A stretch of DNA of 64,000 nucleotides from Mycolicibacterium flavescens. GTDB lineage: Bacteria; Actinomycetota; Actinomycetes; Mycobacteriales; Mycobacteriaceae. Position 1 is the first letter of the stretch; each line of letters begins with the position of its first letter. Shown here in pieces: positions 29,205-37,328 of the stretch. Location of the stretch: assembly GCF_001722335.1 (NCBI RefSeq), contig NZ_MIHA01000001.1:310001-374000 (forward strand). Direction: 5' to 3'. The notes beneath the pieces were generated by a model. It did not search any database and was not told where the DNA came from. It was given only the letters and a program-made list of their open reading frames with translations. A program made the position numbers and the translations under genes.

Positions 29205-30701
29205 ATGACCAAGGCCGACGATTGGCATGACACGCTCGAGGAGTTGGCCCGTCGGCGTCGCACCGCGCACGACATGGGTGGCGCCGAGCGTCTGGCCAAA
29301 CACCACGGCAAGGGCAAGCTGGACGCCCGCGCGCGCATCGGCCACCTGCTCGACAAGGGCTCCTTCCGCGAGTTCGGCACGCTGGTCGGCGGGGACATCG
29401 CCGCCGACGGGATCGTCGCCGGGTCCGGGTCGGTCGACGGCAGGCCGGTGATGATCGGGGCCGAGGACTTCACCACGCTCGCGGGCAGCATCGGGCCCGG
29501 CGGTAACGCCAAGCGGTACCGGCTTGCCGAGTTGGCGCTGCGCGACCGGGTGCCGCTGGTGATGCTGTTGGAGGGCGCGGGTTTTCGGCCCAGCGGCGAG
29601 CATTACGGCCGCACGCCCACGGATCTGCTGGCGCAGGCGCAGTGCTCGGGCAAAGTACCGATGGTCGCGGGCCTGCTGGGCCCGTCAGCGGGCCACGGCG
29701 CGCTGGTGGCTCCGGTCTGCGACTGGACGATCATGAGCCGCCAAGGCGCGATCTTCACCGCCGGTCCACCCGTGGTCAAAGAGTCCACAGGCGAGGAGAT
29801 TTCGAAGGAGGACCTGGGCGGGCCGAAGGTGGCGCTGGCCAGCGGGGTGATCCACAACGTCGCCGACGACGACGAGGCGGTGCTCGGCGACATCCGGCGC
29901 TACCTGTCCTACTTTCCGACCAGCGCGTGGTCCTATCCCCCGTCGCTGCCTGCCGACGAGACCGCCGAACCCCGCACCACCGCCGAACTGCTCGACATCG
30001 TGCCGCGCGGCAACCGTCGGGTCTACGACATGCGGCGCGTGCTCGACGTGGTGTTCGACCGTCCGGACTGGTTCGAGGTCCAGCCGAAGTTCGGTCCCGC
30101 GATCATCTGCGCGCTGGCTCATCTCGGCGGCCACCCGGTCGCGGTGGTGGCGAACCAACCGCAGGTGATGGCCGGTTCGATCGACGCCGACGCGGCCGAC
30201 AAGGCTGCGCACTTCATCACGGTGGCCGACTCGTTCCACCTGCCGATCGTGTTCCTCGCCGACAACCCCGGGATGCTGCCGGGCAGCCGCTCGGAGAACA
30301 GCGGTGTGCTGCGCAGCGGCGCGCGGATGTTCGCCGCGCAGACGGCCGCGACGACGGTCAAGCTGCACGTCACGCTGCGCAAGGCATACGGTTTCGGCTC
30401 GATGGTGATGTCGCTGTTGGGGTTCGACAACCAGAGCGCGACGTTCGCCTATCCCGGTGCGACGATGGGCGCGATGAGCGCGGCCGCATTGAGCCGCGCG
30501 TCGCACGCCGCCGAGGACGTCGAGGCGCAGCTGCGGCAGATGGAGGTCGACGCGTCGTTCCGCTCGGCGAGCCACCTCGGTTTCGACGAGCTCATCCACC
30601 CCGAGGAGACCCGCAACGCGCTGATGAGCGGTCTGCAGCGCGGGCTGTCCAGCCGGCAGGCCGCCGCAGAACCGGTGTGCCGCACGGTGATCACCCCCTG
30701 A
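29205..30701 (+). CDS. Acyl-CoA carboxylase carboxyltransferase (AccD-like) subunit
   Basis: A 498-residue crotonase-superfamily carboxyltransferase: N-terminal RLAKHHGKGKLDARARIGHLLDKG, oxyanion loop region LLEGAGFRPSGEHYG, SAGHGALVAPVCDWTIM, and the C-terminal FGPAIICALAHLGGHPVAVVANQP, AYGFGSMVMS, YPGATMGAMS. Such subunits move CO2 from carboxybiotin to an acyl-CoA, or act in decarboxylation. No biotin-carrier or biotin carboxylase gene is in the window, so it would borrow them from elsewhere. ATG 29205 has AGGAG upstream. Divergent from an LLM gene over an island operator. Confidence 0.87.
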   Translation: MTKADDWHDTLEELARRRRTAHDMGGAERLAKHHGKGKLDARARIGHLLDKGSFREFGTLVGGDIAADGIVAGSGSVDGRPVMIGAEDFTTLAGSIGPGGNAKRYRLAELALRDRVPLVMLLEGAGFRPSGEHYGRTPTDLLAQAQCSGKVPMVAGLLGPSAGHGALVAPVCDWTIMSRQGAIFTAGPPVVKESTGEEISKEDLGGPKVALASGVIHNVADDDEAVLGDIRRYLSYFPTSAWSYPPSLPADETAEPRTTAELLDIVPRGNRRVYDMRRVLDVVFDRPDWFEVQPKFGPAIICALAHLGGHPVAVVANQPQVMAGSIDADAADKAAHFITVADSFHLPIVFLADNPGMLPGSRSENSGVLRSGARMFAAQTAATTVKLHVTLRKAYGFGSMVMSLLGFDNQSATFAYPGATMGAMSAAALSRASHAAEDVEAQLRQMEVDASFRSASHLGFDELIHPEETRNALMSGLQRGLSSRQAAAEPVCRTVITP

Positions 30702-30710
30702 CTCTGGCGG

Positions 30711-30755
30711 CTTCGGGGCCTTACCAGTCGCTCAGCCACAGGTAGCGCCCCGAAG
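30711..30755. terminator. Inverted repeat between convergent genes, candidate bidirectional terminator
   Basis: CTTCGGGGC (30711-30719) pairs with GCCCCGAAG (30747-30755) across 27 bases, filling the 54-bp gap between the AccD-like gene and the convergent LLM gene. Placement fits a shared terminator. No T tract. Confidence 0.5.
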
Positions 30756-31838
30756 TCACTCGGAGGTGCGGTAGGCCTCGACGATCGGCTCGAGTTCGTC
30801 GGGCGTCGCGCCGTGCATGATCAGCGCGTCGGCACCGTAGTCGAACTCCTTGCGGATCCGCTCCACGCATTGCTGGGCCGACCCGGTGGCCGACGGCTCC
30901 AGCCACTCATCGGGGATGAGCGTTGCGATGTGTTCGATCTGCTCGGACGACGCCTTGTGGTCGATGCCGCCGGGAATCGACTGCACGACCTTGTCATCGC
31001 GGAAGCGTTGCAGCACAGCCGGATCCCAGCCGTTGGTGTCGACCAGCAGATCGCCGTACCCCTGCAGGTAGGTCGCCAGCCGGGCGACGGTCTTCTTCAA
31101 CCGCAGCTCCTCGGGCAGGTGGTCACCGACCGTCGCGAAGCACGACCACACCCGCACGCCGGCCGGGTCGCGGCCGGCCTGCTCCGCGGCGTCCTTGACC
31201 GTCTTGACCGCGCGCTGCAGCGTCTCGGGATTGAAGTACGTGTGCAGGATGACGTCGTCGAACGCCCGCCCGCCCAGCGCCAGCGTCTGCGGCCCGAACG
31301 CGACGATGGCCAGCCGGATGTCCTCGCGGAAGTCGGGGTCCAGGAACAGCACCTGGTACTTGCCGATCGGGCCGTCGTGGTTGAAGATCACCTCGCCGTG
31401 CCACAGCCGCCGCATGACCTGCGCGAAGTCCTCCATCTGCGCGGTCGTCACCGACGGGATCCCGAACGCCGCGTACATCGCCGCCACCCCGCGCCCGATG
31501 CCCAACGTGAACCGGCCGCCGGAGAGCCGGTGCATCGTCGTCGCCCACGATCCGGTGATCAACGGGTGGCGGGTGTTGTGATTCGTTGCCGCCGTGGCGA
31601 TCTGCATGCGCGACGTGACCGCGCACGCCGCACCCACCAGCGACGAGGCCTCCTTGACGTTCCAGCGCTCGGAGATGAACGCCGTGCCGAACCCGAGTTC
31701 CTCACCGCGCCGCGCCTCGTCCATCAGCGCGGCCGGGCCCTCACCGCCGGCGCCGGCCAGCAGGTAGTAGCCCAGCTCGTCGAGCACCCTGTGTCCTGCC
31801 CCCCTGTCGCTTCGCTCCTGCCCGCCGGCATCCGTCAC
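30756..31838 (-). CDS. F420-dependent LLM-class oxidoreductase (TIGR03857-like)
   Basis: A 360-residue luciferase-like TIM-barrel enzyme: GYYLLAGAGGEGPAALMDEA, GFGTAFISERWNVKEASSLVGA, TNHNTRHPLITGSWATTMHR and SGGRFTLGIGRGVAAM are clear family strands. The GTG at 31838 overlaps the stop of the SnoaL-like gene (GTGA), so it is the last gene of a translationally coupled operon starting with the Baeyer-Villiger monooxygenase. It probably uses F420 or FMN for oxidoreduction of a pathway intermediate. Confidence 0.87.
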   Translation of the reverse strand: MTDAGGQERSDRGAGHRVLDELGYYLLAGAGGEGPAALMDEARRGEELGFGTAFISERWNVKEASSLVGAACAVTSRMQIATAATNHNTRHPLITGSWATTMHRLSGGRFTLGIGRGVAAMYAAFGIPSVTTAQMEDFAQVMRRLWHGEVIFNHDGPIGKYQVLFLDPDFREDIRLAIVAFGPQTLALGGRAFDDVILHTYFNPETLQRAVKTVKDAAEQAGRDPAGVRVWSCFATVGDHLPEELRLKKTVARLATYLQGYGDLLVDTNGWDPAVLQRFRDDKVVQSIPGGIDHKASSEQIEHIATLIPDEWLEPSATGSAQQCVERIRKEFDYGADALIMHGATPDELEPIVEAYRTSE

Positions 31839-32212
31839 GCCCAGACTCCTTCTTTGTAGCCGCAGTTCCACACCTCGACGATCCATCCGTCGACTACCCG
31901 GAACACTTCCATACTGCCGATCGTGGTCTGCGTGCCGTCCGTCGTCGTAATCGTGGACTCGTAGACGATCGCGACGTGCTCGCCGTCGTCGCCCGCCACC
32001 ACCAGCCGCAGATCGAAGCGGATCGACTTCATGGCTTCCGACACGTCCACCACCCGGCGCACCGCCTGCGCACGGGTCAGCACGTGCGCCTCCTGACCCA
32101 CCTCGTGGCGGATCACTCTCTCGCCCAGCAGTTCCTCGGCGAGCGCGTAGTCCGACCCGTTCCACACCACGAGGTTGTACAGCTCGACCACCTCCCGGGC
32201 CGACCGGGTCAT
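31835..32212 (-). CDS. SnoaL-like / nuclear-transport-factor-2 fold protein
   Basis: A 125-residue alpha+beta barrel protein: TRSAREVVELYNLVVWNGSDYALAEELL, RHEVGQEAHVLTRAQAVRRVV and C-terminal FRVVDGWIVEVWNCGYKEG. The fold includes steroid isomerases, polyketide cyclases (SnoaL), hydratases and binding proteins, so the exact reaction is open. Start ATG overlaps the hydrolase stop (ATGA) and its own stop overlaps the LLM start (GTGA). Its place in the Baeyer-Villiger operon suggests isomerase, dehydratase or lactone-handling roles. Confidence 0.8.
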   Translation of the reverse strand: MTRSAREVVELYNLVVWNGSDYALAEELLGERVIRHEVGQEAHVLTRAQAVRRVVDVSEAMKSIRFDLRLVVAGDDGEHVAIVYESTITTTDGTQTTIGSMEVFRVVDGWIVEVWNCGYKEGVWA

Positions 32213-33309
32213 GCGTGAGCAACCGCGGCGAGGAACCGTTCCGACGCGGCCTGCACGCCGCCGGCGAACAGGTGACCCACGTGGCTGCCGCGGTGCCAGT
32301 ACAGTTCGCCGCCCCACCGCTCGTGGAGCTGTTCGGCCGGTTCGGGGCGGGCCATCTGGTCGTGGCGGGCGCCGACGATCAACCGGCGGGGTGCCGACGG
32401 TTCGAGCGCGTGGTAGTCGACGACGGACATCAGCTGCTCGACGGGCTCTGCGCGCAGCAGTTCGATGGTGTCGCGCACCGACGGACCCCAGCGGCCCAGA
32501 TGCGCGGCGATCATCGCGTTGAGGCCGAAGATCGGGGTGTACACGGCGACCGCGTCGACATCCTCGAGGTGTGCGACCAGCCCGGCCACCGGGCTGCCCA
32601 TCGAAACCCCGGACACCGCCACAGCGCTCGCCTGCGGGCGCAGCCAGCGGATCAGCGCCCGGACCTCGGACACCACCCGGACCATGCCCGCCAGGTTGTT
32701 GAGCGGGTCCATGTTCGGATACGTCGGCCACCGGTCGCGCCGCACCCCGCAGCCGGGTTGCACCGGTAGCGCGATATTGAAGCCCAGGCGTTCCTGCAGT
32801 CGCCGGGCCCGCGAGAACATCAGGTCGATCGGCTGGCCCTGTCCGGCGCCGTGCACCCACACCAGCCACGGCCGCGCCTCGTCGTCGTCTCGGCACAGGT
32901 GGGCCACCGCGGTGGCCGGGCCGCCGAAGCCCTCGGCAACCAGTGCGTCGGGCAGGTGAGGGTCGTGCTCGAACCTCAGCTGCTCGTAGCGCAGCCGACC
33001 GAACCACCGCTGCCGGATCATTTTCGGCTGCAGAACATCCGGGGTGACGTGCACACCCGCCACCCCCAGTGGCGCGAGATCGGCGGCCACCTGAGCGCAG
33101 GAGTCGACGGTGCGCTCCAGCCGGGGCGGCGGCGCGGTCAGCGTCATCCCGGTCAGCGCGAGCTCGTCGAGCACCACCTCACCCAGCTGCCGGACACTGC
33201 TCGGCGACAACGTGTTCCAGTCGCCGGACCCGGCGACCGCGGAATGGGCACGAGGCACCACACCGGCGAAGTCCCGCCCGATCCGGTAGGCGCGTTCGGC
33301 GACCCTCAT
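32209..33309 (-). CDS. Alpha/beta-hydrolase
   Basis: A 366-residue hydrolase. The nucleophile elbow is GVSMG within AVAVSGVSMGSPVAGL, the oxyanion HG is in LVWVHGAGQG, an acid-like Asp in GARHDQMARPEPAE, and a late His in GSHVGHLFAGG. An N-terminal extension of about 100 residues is unusual. The ATG at 33309 overlaps the stop of the monooxygenase gene by 4 bp. A Baeyer-Villiger enzyme makes an ester or lactone from a ketone and this hydrolase is the natural next enzyme to open it; this is inferred from gene order. Confidence 0.83.
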   Translation of the reverse strand: MRVAERAYRIGRDFAGVVPRAHSAVAGSGDWNTLSPSSVRQLGEVVLDELALTGMTLTAPPPRLERTVDSCAQVAADLAPLGVAGVHVTPDVLQPKMIRQRWFGRLRYEQLRFEHDPHLPDALVAEGFGGPATAVAHLCRDDDEARPWLVWVHGAGQGQPIDLMFSRARRLQERLGFNIALPVQPGCGVRRDRWPTYPNMDPLNNLAGMVRVVSEVRALIRWLRPQASAVAVSGVSMGSPVAGLVAHLEDVDAVAVYTPIFGLNAMIAAHLGRWGPSVRDTIELLRAEPVEQLMSVVDYHALEPSAPRRLIVGARHDQMARPEPAEQLHERWGGELYWHRGSHVGHLFAGGVQAASERFLAAVAHA

Positions 33310-34931
33310 GCGAGTTTGAACCCGGTGTATCCCGCTGCCGCGATCTCCTCGCAGCGGCGACGGTACTCCGGGATGCCTGCCGTGTACCCCATGTACATCC
33401 GCTTCTTGCCCGGCACGTTTCCGCCGTTGTACCAGGAGTTGCACGTCGGATGCACCAGCACCGTGGGCTCGACGAGCGCGGTGGTGTGCTCGGTCCACTC
33501 GCGCTGCGCGTCCGGCAGCGCCTCGATGGTGCGGTATCCGTTGGCCCGCAGGTGCGCGATGCAGTCGCCGATCCACTCCACGTGCTGTTCGAGTGCAGTC
33601 ACGAAATTGCTTGCCGGCGCCGGGCTTCCGGGGGCCTGGACGATGAACAGGTTCGGGAAGCCGGCGACCGCGATCCCGAGGTAGGCGTACGGGCCCTCGG
33701 TCGTCCAGTAGTCGGCCAACGACATTCCGTCGCGGCCGGTGACCGCGATCCGCGTCATCGCCCCGGTCATCGCGTCGAAACCGGTGGCGTAGATGATCAC
33801 GTCGAGTTCGTGCTCGCCCCGCTCGGTGCGGATCCCGACCGGGCTGACCTCGACGATCGGGTCCTTGCGCAGGTCGACCAGCGTCACGTTGTCCCGGTTG
33901 AACGTCTCGTAGTACCCCTGGTCGATGATCGGCCGCTTGCAGCCGAACGGATGTGTCGGGGTCAGCGCCGCCGCGGTCTCGGGGTCCTCGACGATGCGCG
34001 CGACCGCTTCGCCGTAGAGTTTGGCGGCCATCTGGTTGGCCTCGATGTCGAAGAACACGTCACCCCAACTGAGCGCGCCGATCACCCCGCCTTCCTCGAC
34101 GGCGCGCTGCTGCTCCTCGCGCGACGCGGACTTCAGCGGCGGCTTGGTCATCATCTCGAGCATCACCGAGAACGCGCTCAGCCGAGCGGCACCGACCGCG
34201 TGTGCCCGTTGCGCGGCCCGGATCTCGCTGTAGTTGGCCTTCAGCTCGTCGAGTTCGCCGTCGTCGAACGGGCGGACCTCCCACGGCAGGGTGTAGGCCG
34301 GCGACCGCTGGAACACGGTGAGTTGGCCGGCCTGGCGGGCCACCACCGGGATCAGCTGCACCCCGGTGCTGCCGGTGCCGATGACGCCGACGCGCCTGCC
34401 GGTGAGGTCGACGTCCTCCTTGGGCCACCGGCTGGTGTGCAGTGAGCGGCCGGCGAACGACTCCACCCCGGCGATGTCGGGTTCCTTGGGCACCGACAGG
34501 ATGCCGGCCGCCGCGACGACGAACGGCGCGACGACGGTGTCTGCGGTGTCCGTGCGCACCACCCATTCGGCGGCGACGTCGTCGAACGTCATCGCGGTCA
34601 CCTCGGTGTGGAACCGGATGTCGCGGCGCAGGTCGAGCCGGTCGGCGACGAAGTTGAGGTAGGCCTCGATCTCAGGCTGACGGGGCATGGTCTCGGTCCA
34701 GACCCACTCCTGCTGGATCTCCTCGGAGAAGCTGTAGGAGTACTCGATGCTCTCGATGTCGCACCGCGCCCCCGGGTACCGGTTGAACAGCCATGTGCCG
34801 CCGACGTTCTCGGCTTTTTCGAGCACGATCGTGCGCAGCCCCAGCTCACGGAGCCGGTGCAGCGCGTACAGGCCGGAGAACCCGGCGCCGATGACGATCG
34901 CGTCGTAACGGGTGGTGTCAGATGTCGCCAC
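33306..34931 (-). CDS. Flavin monooxygenase, type I Baeyer-Villiger (CHMO/BVMO) family
   Basis: A 541-residue FAD/NADPH enzyme. FAD loop GAGFSG near residue 16, NADPH loop GTGSTG near residue 190, and just before it the BVMO fingerprint FAGRSLHTSRWP (FxGxxxHxxxWP). GTWLFNRYPGARCDIES is the usual post-FAD segment, and ATGFDAMTGAM and the aromatic C-terminus also fit. It inserts oxygen next to a ketone to give an ester or lactone. It leads a four-gene operon with hydrolase, SnoaL-like and LLM genes and is divergent from the Rieske oxygenase over a perfect island operator 32 bp upstream. Confidence 0.93.
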   Translation of the reverse strand: MATSDTTRYDAIVIGAGFSGLYALHRLRELGLRTIVLEKAENVGGTWLFNRYPGARCDIESIEYSYSFSEEIQQEWVWTETMPRQPEIEAYLNFVADRLDLRRDIRFHTEVTAMTFDDVAAEWVVRTDTADTVVAPFVVAAAGILSVPKEPDIAGVESFAGRSLHTSRWPKEDVDLTGRRVGVIGTGSTGVQLIPVVARQAGQLTVFQRSPAYTLPWEVRPFDDGELDELKANYSEIRAAQRAHAVGAARLSAFSVMLEMMTKPPLKSASREEQQRAVEEGGVIGALSWGDVFFDIEANQMAAKLYGEAVARIVEDPETAAALTPTHPFGCKRPIIDQGYYETFNRDNVTLVDLRKDPIVEVSPVGIRTERGEHELDVIIYATGFDAMTGAMTRIAVTGRDGMSLADYWTTEGPYAYLGIAVAGFPNLFIVQAPGSPAPASNFVTALEQHVEWIGDCIAHLRANGYRTIEALPDAQREWTEHTTALVEPTVLVHPTCNSWYNGGNVPGKKRMYMGYTAGIPEYRRRCEEIAAAGYTGFKLA

Positions 34932-34962
34932 AGATGTGCACCTCAGGTCCGGAAGCGGAGAT

Positions 34963-34979
34963 ACTGTAACTATTACAGT
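34963..34979. promoter_or_regulatory. Island operator, perfect copy
   Basis: ACTGTAA-CTA-TTACAGT, a perfect dyad with further symmetry in the flanking AT pairs. It is 32 bp from the monooxygenase ATG in the divergent promoter shared with the Rieske oxygenase. Confidence 0.8.
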
Positions 34980-35046
34980 ATTGGCGCATCCGGCTGTGTA
35001 GTTTCGGAGAATCCCGGATCATCCCGCGCAGCGTCCGGAAAGGGCT

Positions 35047-35063
35047 ACTGTAAGATTTTCGAT
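35047..35063. promoter_or_regulatory. Island operator half-site
   Basis: One perfect half (ACTGTAA) at 35047-35053 followed by a poor second half (TTTCGAT). It lies 22 bp before the Rieske start codon and 84 bp from the perfect site, an integral number of helical turns. It could be a second, weaker binding site on the Rieske side. Confidence 0.35.
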
Positions 35064-35085
35064 TGGCGAAGGAGGTGGGATCGGC

Positions 35086-36084
35086 GTGAAGGTCCCGTTC
35101 ACCTGGAAGGTCACCGGCTGGTTCATGATCGGCTGGTCTGCCGAATTCCCGACCGGCGAGACACGACCGCTGCGGTACTTCGGCGAGGACCTGGTGGCCT
35201 ACCGCGACGAGGCCGGCGAACTGCACCTGTTGTCCGCGCACTGCAGGCACCTGGGCGCGCACATCGGCCACGGCGGCAAGGTGGTCGGCGACTGCGTGGA
35301 GTGCCCGTTCCACGGTTGGCGGTGGGGACCCGACGGCACCAACCGCTACATCCCCTACCAGCCGGACCGCCCGAACAAGGCGCTGCGGCTGCGGGTCTAC
35401 CCGGTCGCCGAACAGTACGGATGCGTGTTCGCATGGCATCAGCCCGAAGGCAAGCCGCCGCAGTGGGAGCTGCCGGACCTGTTCGCCAAGTTCCCGCAGT
35501 TCCCGACCGACGAAGACGCGTATTACCGCCCGTACCCGGAGTTTTCGAGCCGCGCCGAACGCGAGCCGGTGCACCCGCAGATCGTCGCCGAGAACGGCCC
35601 CGACAGCGCGCACTTCCACTACGTCCACGGCGCCACCGTCACCCCGGTCTGCCTGAACTGGGAGGTAGCCGACGAGGAATGGCGGTTTCTGACCGGCTGG
35701 CCCGACGCGCGCAGCGACGACCCCGAGGCGATGGCGCTCTACATCCACAGCCACTTCTCCGGTCTCGGCTTCGCGGTCAGCGCGTTCGAGGGCTCGTCGA
35801 ACCACCGGCTGATCTTCGCCTGCACTCCGGTCGAGGACGGCTACTCGGACATGTTCTATTCGATCTGGTGGCCGCGGCTGCCCGGTGACACCTCCGACGT
35901 CCCGCCCGAGGAGGTCCGTCGCAAGGTGGAGGCTCAGTTCATGGGCACCGTGTGGGACGACCTGAACATCTGGCGCTACCAGGAGTACGTGGAGAACCCG
36001 GCGCTGTCGAAGGTCGACGCGAAACCGTATATGGCACTGCGGAAGTGGGCTCAGCAGTTCTACGAAGTTCCCGCGTCGGTATGA
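35086..36084 (+). CDS. Rieske non-haem iron oxygenase, KshA-like
   Basis: A 332-residue oxygenase component. The [2Fe-2S] ligands are Cys53-x-His55 and Cys73-x2-His76 (CRH...CPFH), the mononuclear iron site is N170GPDSAHFHYVH181 (His176, His181) and an acidic ligand lies in VWDDLNIW. Length and the NGPDSAHFHYVHG block recall 3-ketosteroid 9-alpha-hydroxylase oxygenase (KshA) and relatives. A reductase is not in the window. GTG start at 35086, with AAGGAGG upstream. Its TGA overlaps the next ATG (ATGA). First gene of a five-gene operon. Confidence 0.9.
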   Translation: MKVPFTWKVTGWFMIGWSAEFPTGETRPLRYFGEDLVAYRDEAGELHLLSAHCRHLGAHIGHGGKVVGDCVECPFHGWRWGPDGTNRYIPYQPDRPNKALRLRVYPVAEQYGCVFAWHQPEGKPPQWELPDLFAKFPQFPTDEDAYYRPYPEFSSRAEREPVHPQIVAENGPDSAHFHYVHGATVTPVCLNWEVADEEWRFLTGWPDARSDDPEAMALYIHSHFSGLGFAVSAFEGSSNHRLIFACTPVEDGYSDMFYSIWWPRLPGDTSDVPPEEVRRKVEAQFMGTVWDDLNIWRYQEYVENPALSKVDAKPYMALRKWAQQFYEVPASV

Positions 36085-36692
36085 AACCGGACCTCGCCGA
36101 GATCGCCGCGCCCGGCCACACCGCGATCGTCACCCAGGAATGTCAGGGCGCGGTGGTCGGGCCCGACGCCGGGCTGAGGGCACTGGCCGACGAGGCCCGC
36201 CGACAGGCCGTGCCCAACATCGCCCGCCTGCTGCCGGTCGCGCGGCAAGCGGGCGTGTCGGTCGTGCACTGCCTGGTGCAGCGCCGCCCGGACGGGCGCG
36301 GCGCCAACCACAACGCCAAGATCTTCGCGATCGGCGGCGACGTCGCGATCGCGCCGGGCACCCCGGGCGCCGAACTGCTGCCCGAACTGGGCCCGGAACC
36401 ATCCGACGTCGTGCTGCGCCGCTGGCACGGCATCGGTCCGATGGGCGGCACGGACCTCGACGCGGTCCTGCGTAACCTCGGGGTGACGACGATCGTCGCG
36501 GTCGGGGTGTCGGTCAACGTGGCGATCACCAACCTGGTCATGGACGCCGTAAACGCCGCCTACCGCGTCGTCGTGCCCCGCGACGCCGTGGCGGGCATCC
36601 CGTCGGACTACGCGAACGCCGTCATCGACAACACGCTGTCGCTGCTGGCGACGGTCACCACCACCGACGAGCTGATCAGCACCTGGGAGTAG
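36081..36692 (+). CDS. Isochorismatase-fold protein without the catalytic Cys
   Basis: A 203-residue Rossmann-like cysteine-hydrolase fold: TAIVTQECQGAVVG at the first strand, GVSVVHCLVQRRPDG, LRRWHGIGPMGGTDLDAVLRNLG and GVSVNVAITNLVMDAVNAAY. In active members the triad is Asp (first strand), Lys and Cys (in the TxxCV motif). Here these align with Glu20, Arg and Ala, so the ordinary isochorismatase/nicotinamidase mechanism should not work. It may be a binding or structural partner. Starts by ATGA overlap with the Rieske gene; followed by the thioesterase after 7 bp. Confidence 0.82.
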   Translation: MKPDLAEIAAPGHTAIVTQECQGAVVGPDAGLRALADEARRQAVPNIARLLPVARQAGVSVVHCLVQRRPDGRGANHNAKIFAIGGDVAIAPGTPGAELLPELGPEPSDVVLRRWHGIGPMGGTDLDAVLRNLGVTTIVAVGVSVNVAITNLVMDAVNAAYRVVVPRDAVAGIPSDYANAVIDNTLSLLATVTTTDELISTWE

Positions 36693-36699
36693 CCGCGCC

Positions 36700-37314
36700 G
36701 TGACCGACACCGAGGACCACATCCGCGAATTCGCCCGCGTGAAGCCGACTTCGGGCACACCACAGATGGGTCGCTTCATCGCCGCGCTGCGCCGCCTGCA
36801 GGACATCACGGTCGCCACCGACCCCGACCCCGCGCTGTGGGACGACAGCGCCGCGCTCATCGAAGACATCTGCGCGCGGCTCGAGCAGCACCGGGCGCCC
36901 GCCGGGTCCGCCCCGGCCGGCCGCGCCACCAACCTGCCCGGCAACGGGCATCCGCTGATGCCGCCGTGGCAGGTGATGGCCGCCAGCCCCGACGAGGTCA
37001 CCATGGCCGGTTCCTTCACCCGGTTCCACGTCGGCGGCAACGACGCCGTGCACGGCGGGGTGATCCCGCTGTTCTACGACTGGCACTTCGGCATGGTGGT
37101 CTCCGCGGCCGGCCGCCCCGACAGCCGCACCGCCTACCTGCACGTCGACTACCGCAGGGTGACGCCGATCGACGCGCCGCTGCGGTCGCGGGCCTGGATC
37201 GACGAGGTCGACGGCCGCAAACTGTTCGTCAGGGCGACGATGACCGACGCCGACGGCAACGTACTATCCGAGGCCAACGGTCTGATGATCAAACTGCTTG
37301 CCCACCAGCCCTGA
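36700..37314 (+). CDS. PaaI-like hotdog-fold thioesterase
   Basis: A 204-residue protein with a helical N-terminal half and a C-terminal hotdog domain (SPDEVTMAGSFTRFHVGGNDAVHGGVIPLFYDWHFGM, shown in part by HVGGNDAVHGGVIPLFYDW; then AYLHVDYRRVTPIDAPL). NDAVHGGV replaces the usual N-x2-G-x2-HGG catalytic turn and keeps Asn and Asp/Gly. Likely hydrolyses an acyl-CoA, recycling CoA or releasing an acid. GTG start at 36700; same operon as the Rieske oxygenase and acyl-CoA synthetase. Confidence 0.8.
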   Translation: MTDTEDHIREFARVKPTSGTPQMGRFIAALRRLQDITVATDPDPALWDDSAALIEDICARLEQHRAPAGSAPAGRATNLPGNGHPLMPPWQVMAASPDEVTMAGSFTRFHVGGNDAVHGGVIPLFYDWHFGMVVSAAGRPDSRTAYLHVDYRRVTPIDAPLRSRAWIDEVDGRKLFVRATMTDADGNVLSEANGLMIKLLAHQP

Positions 37315-37328
37315 AAGGCCCGAATTCT

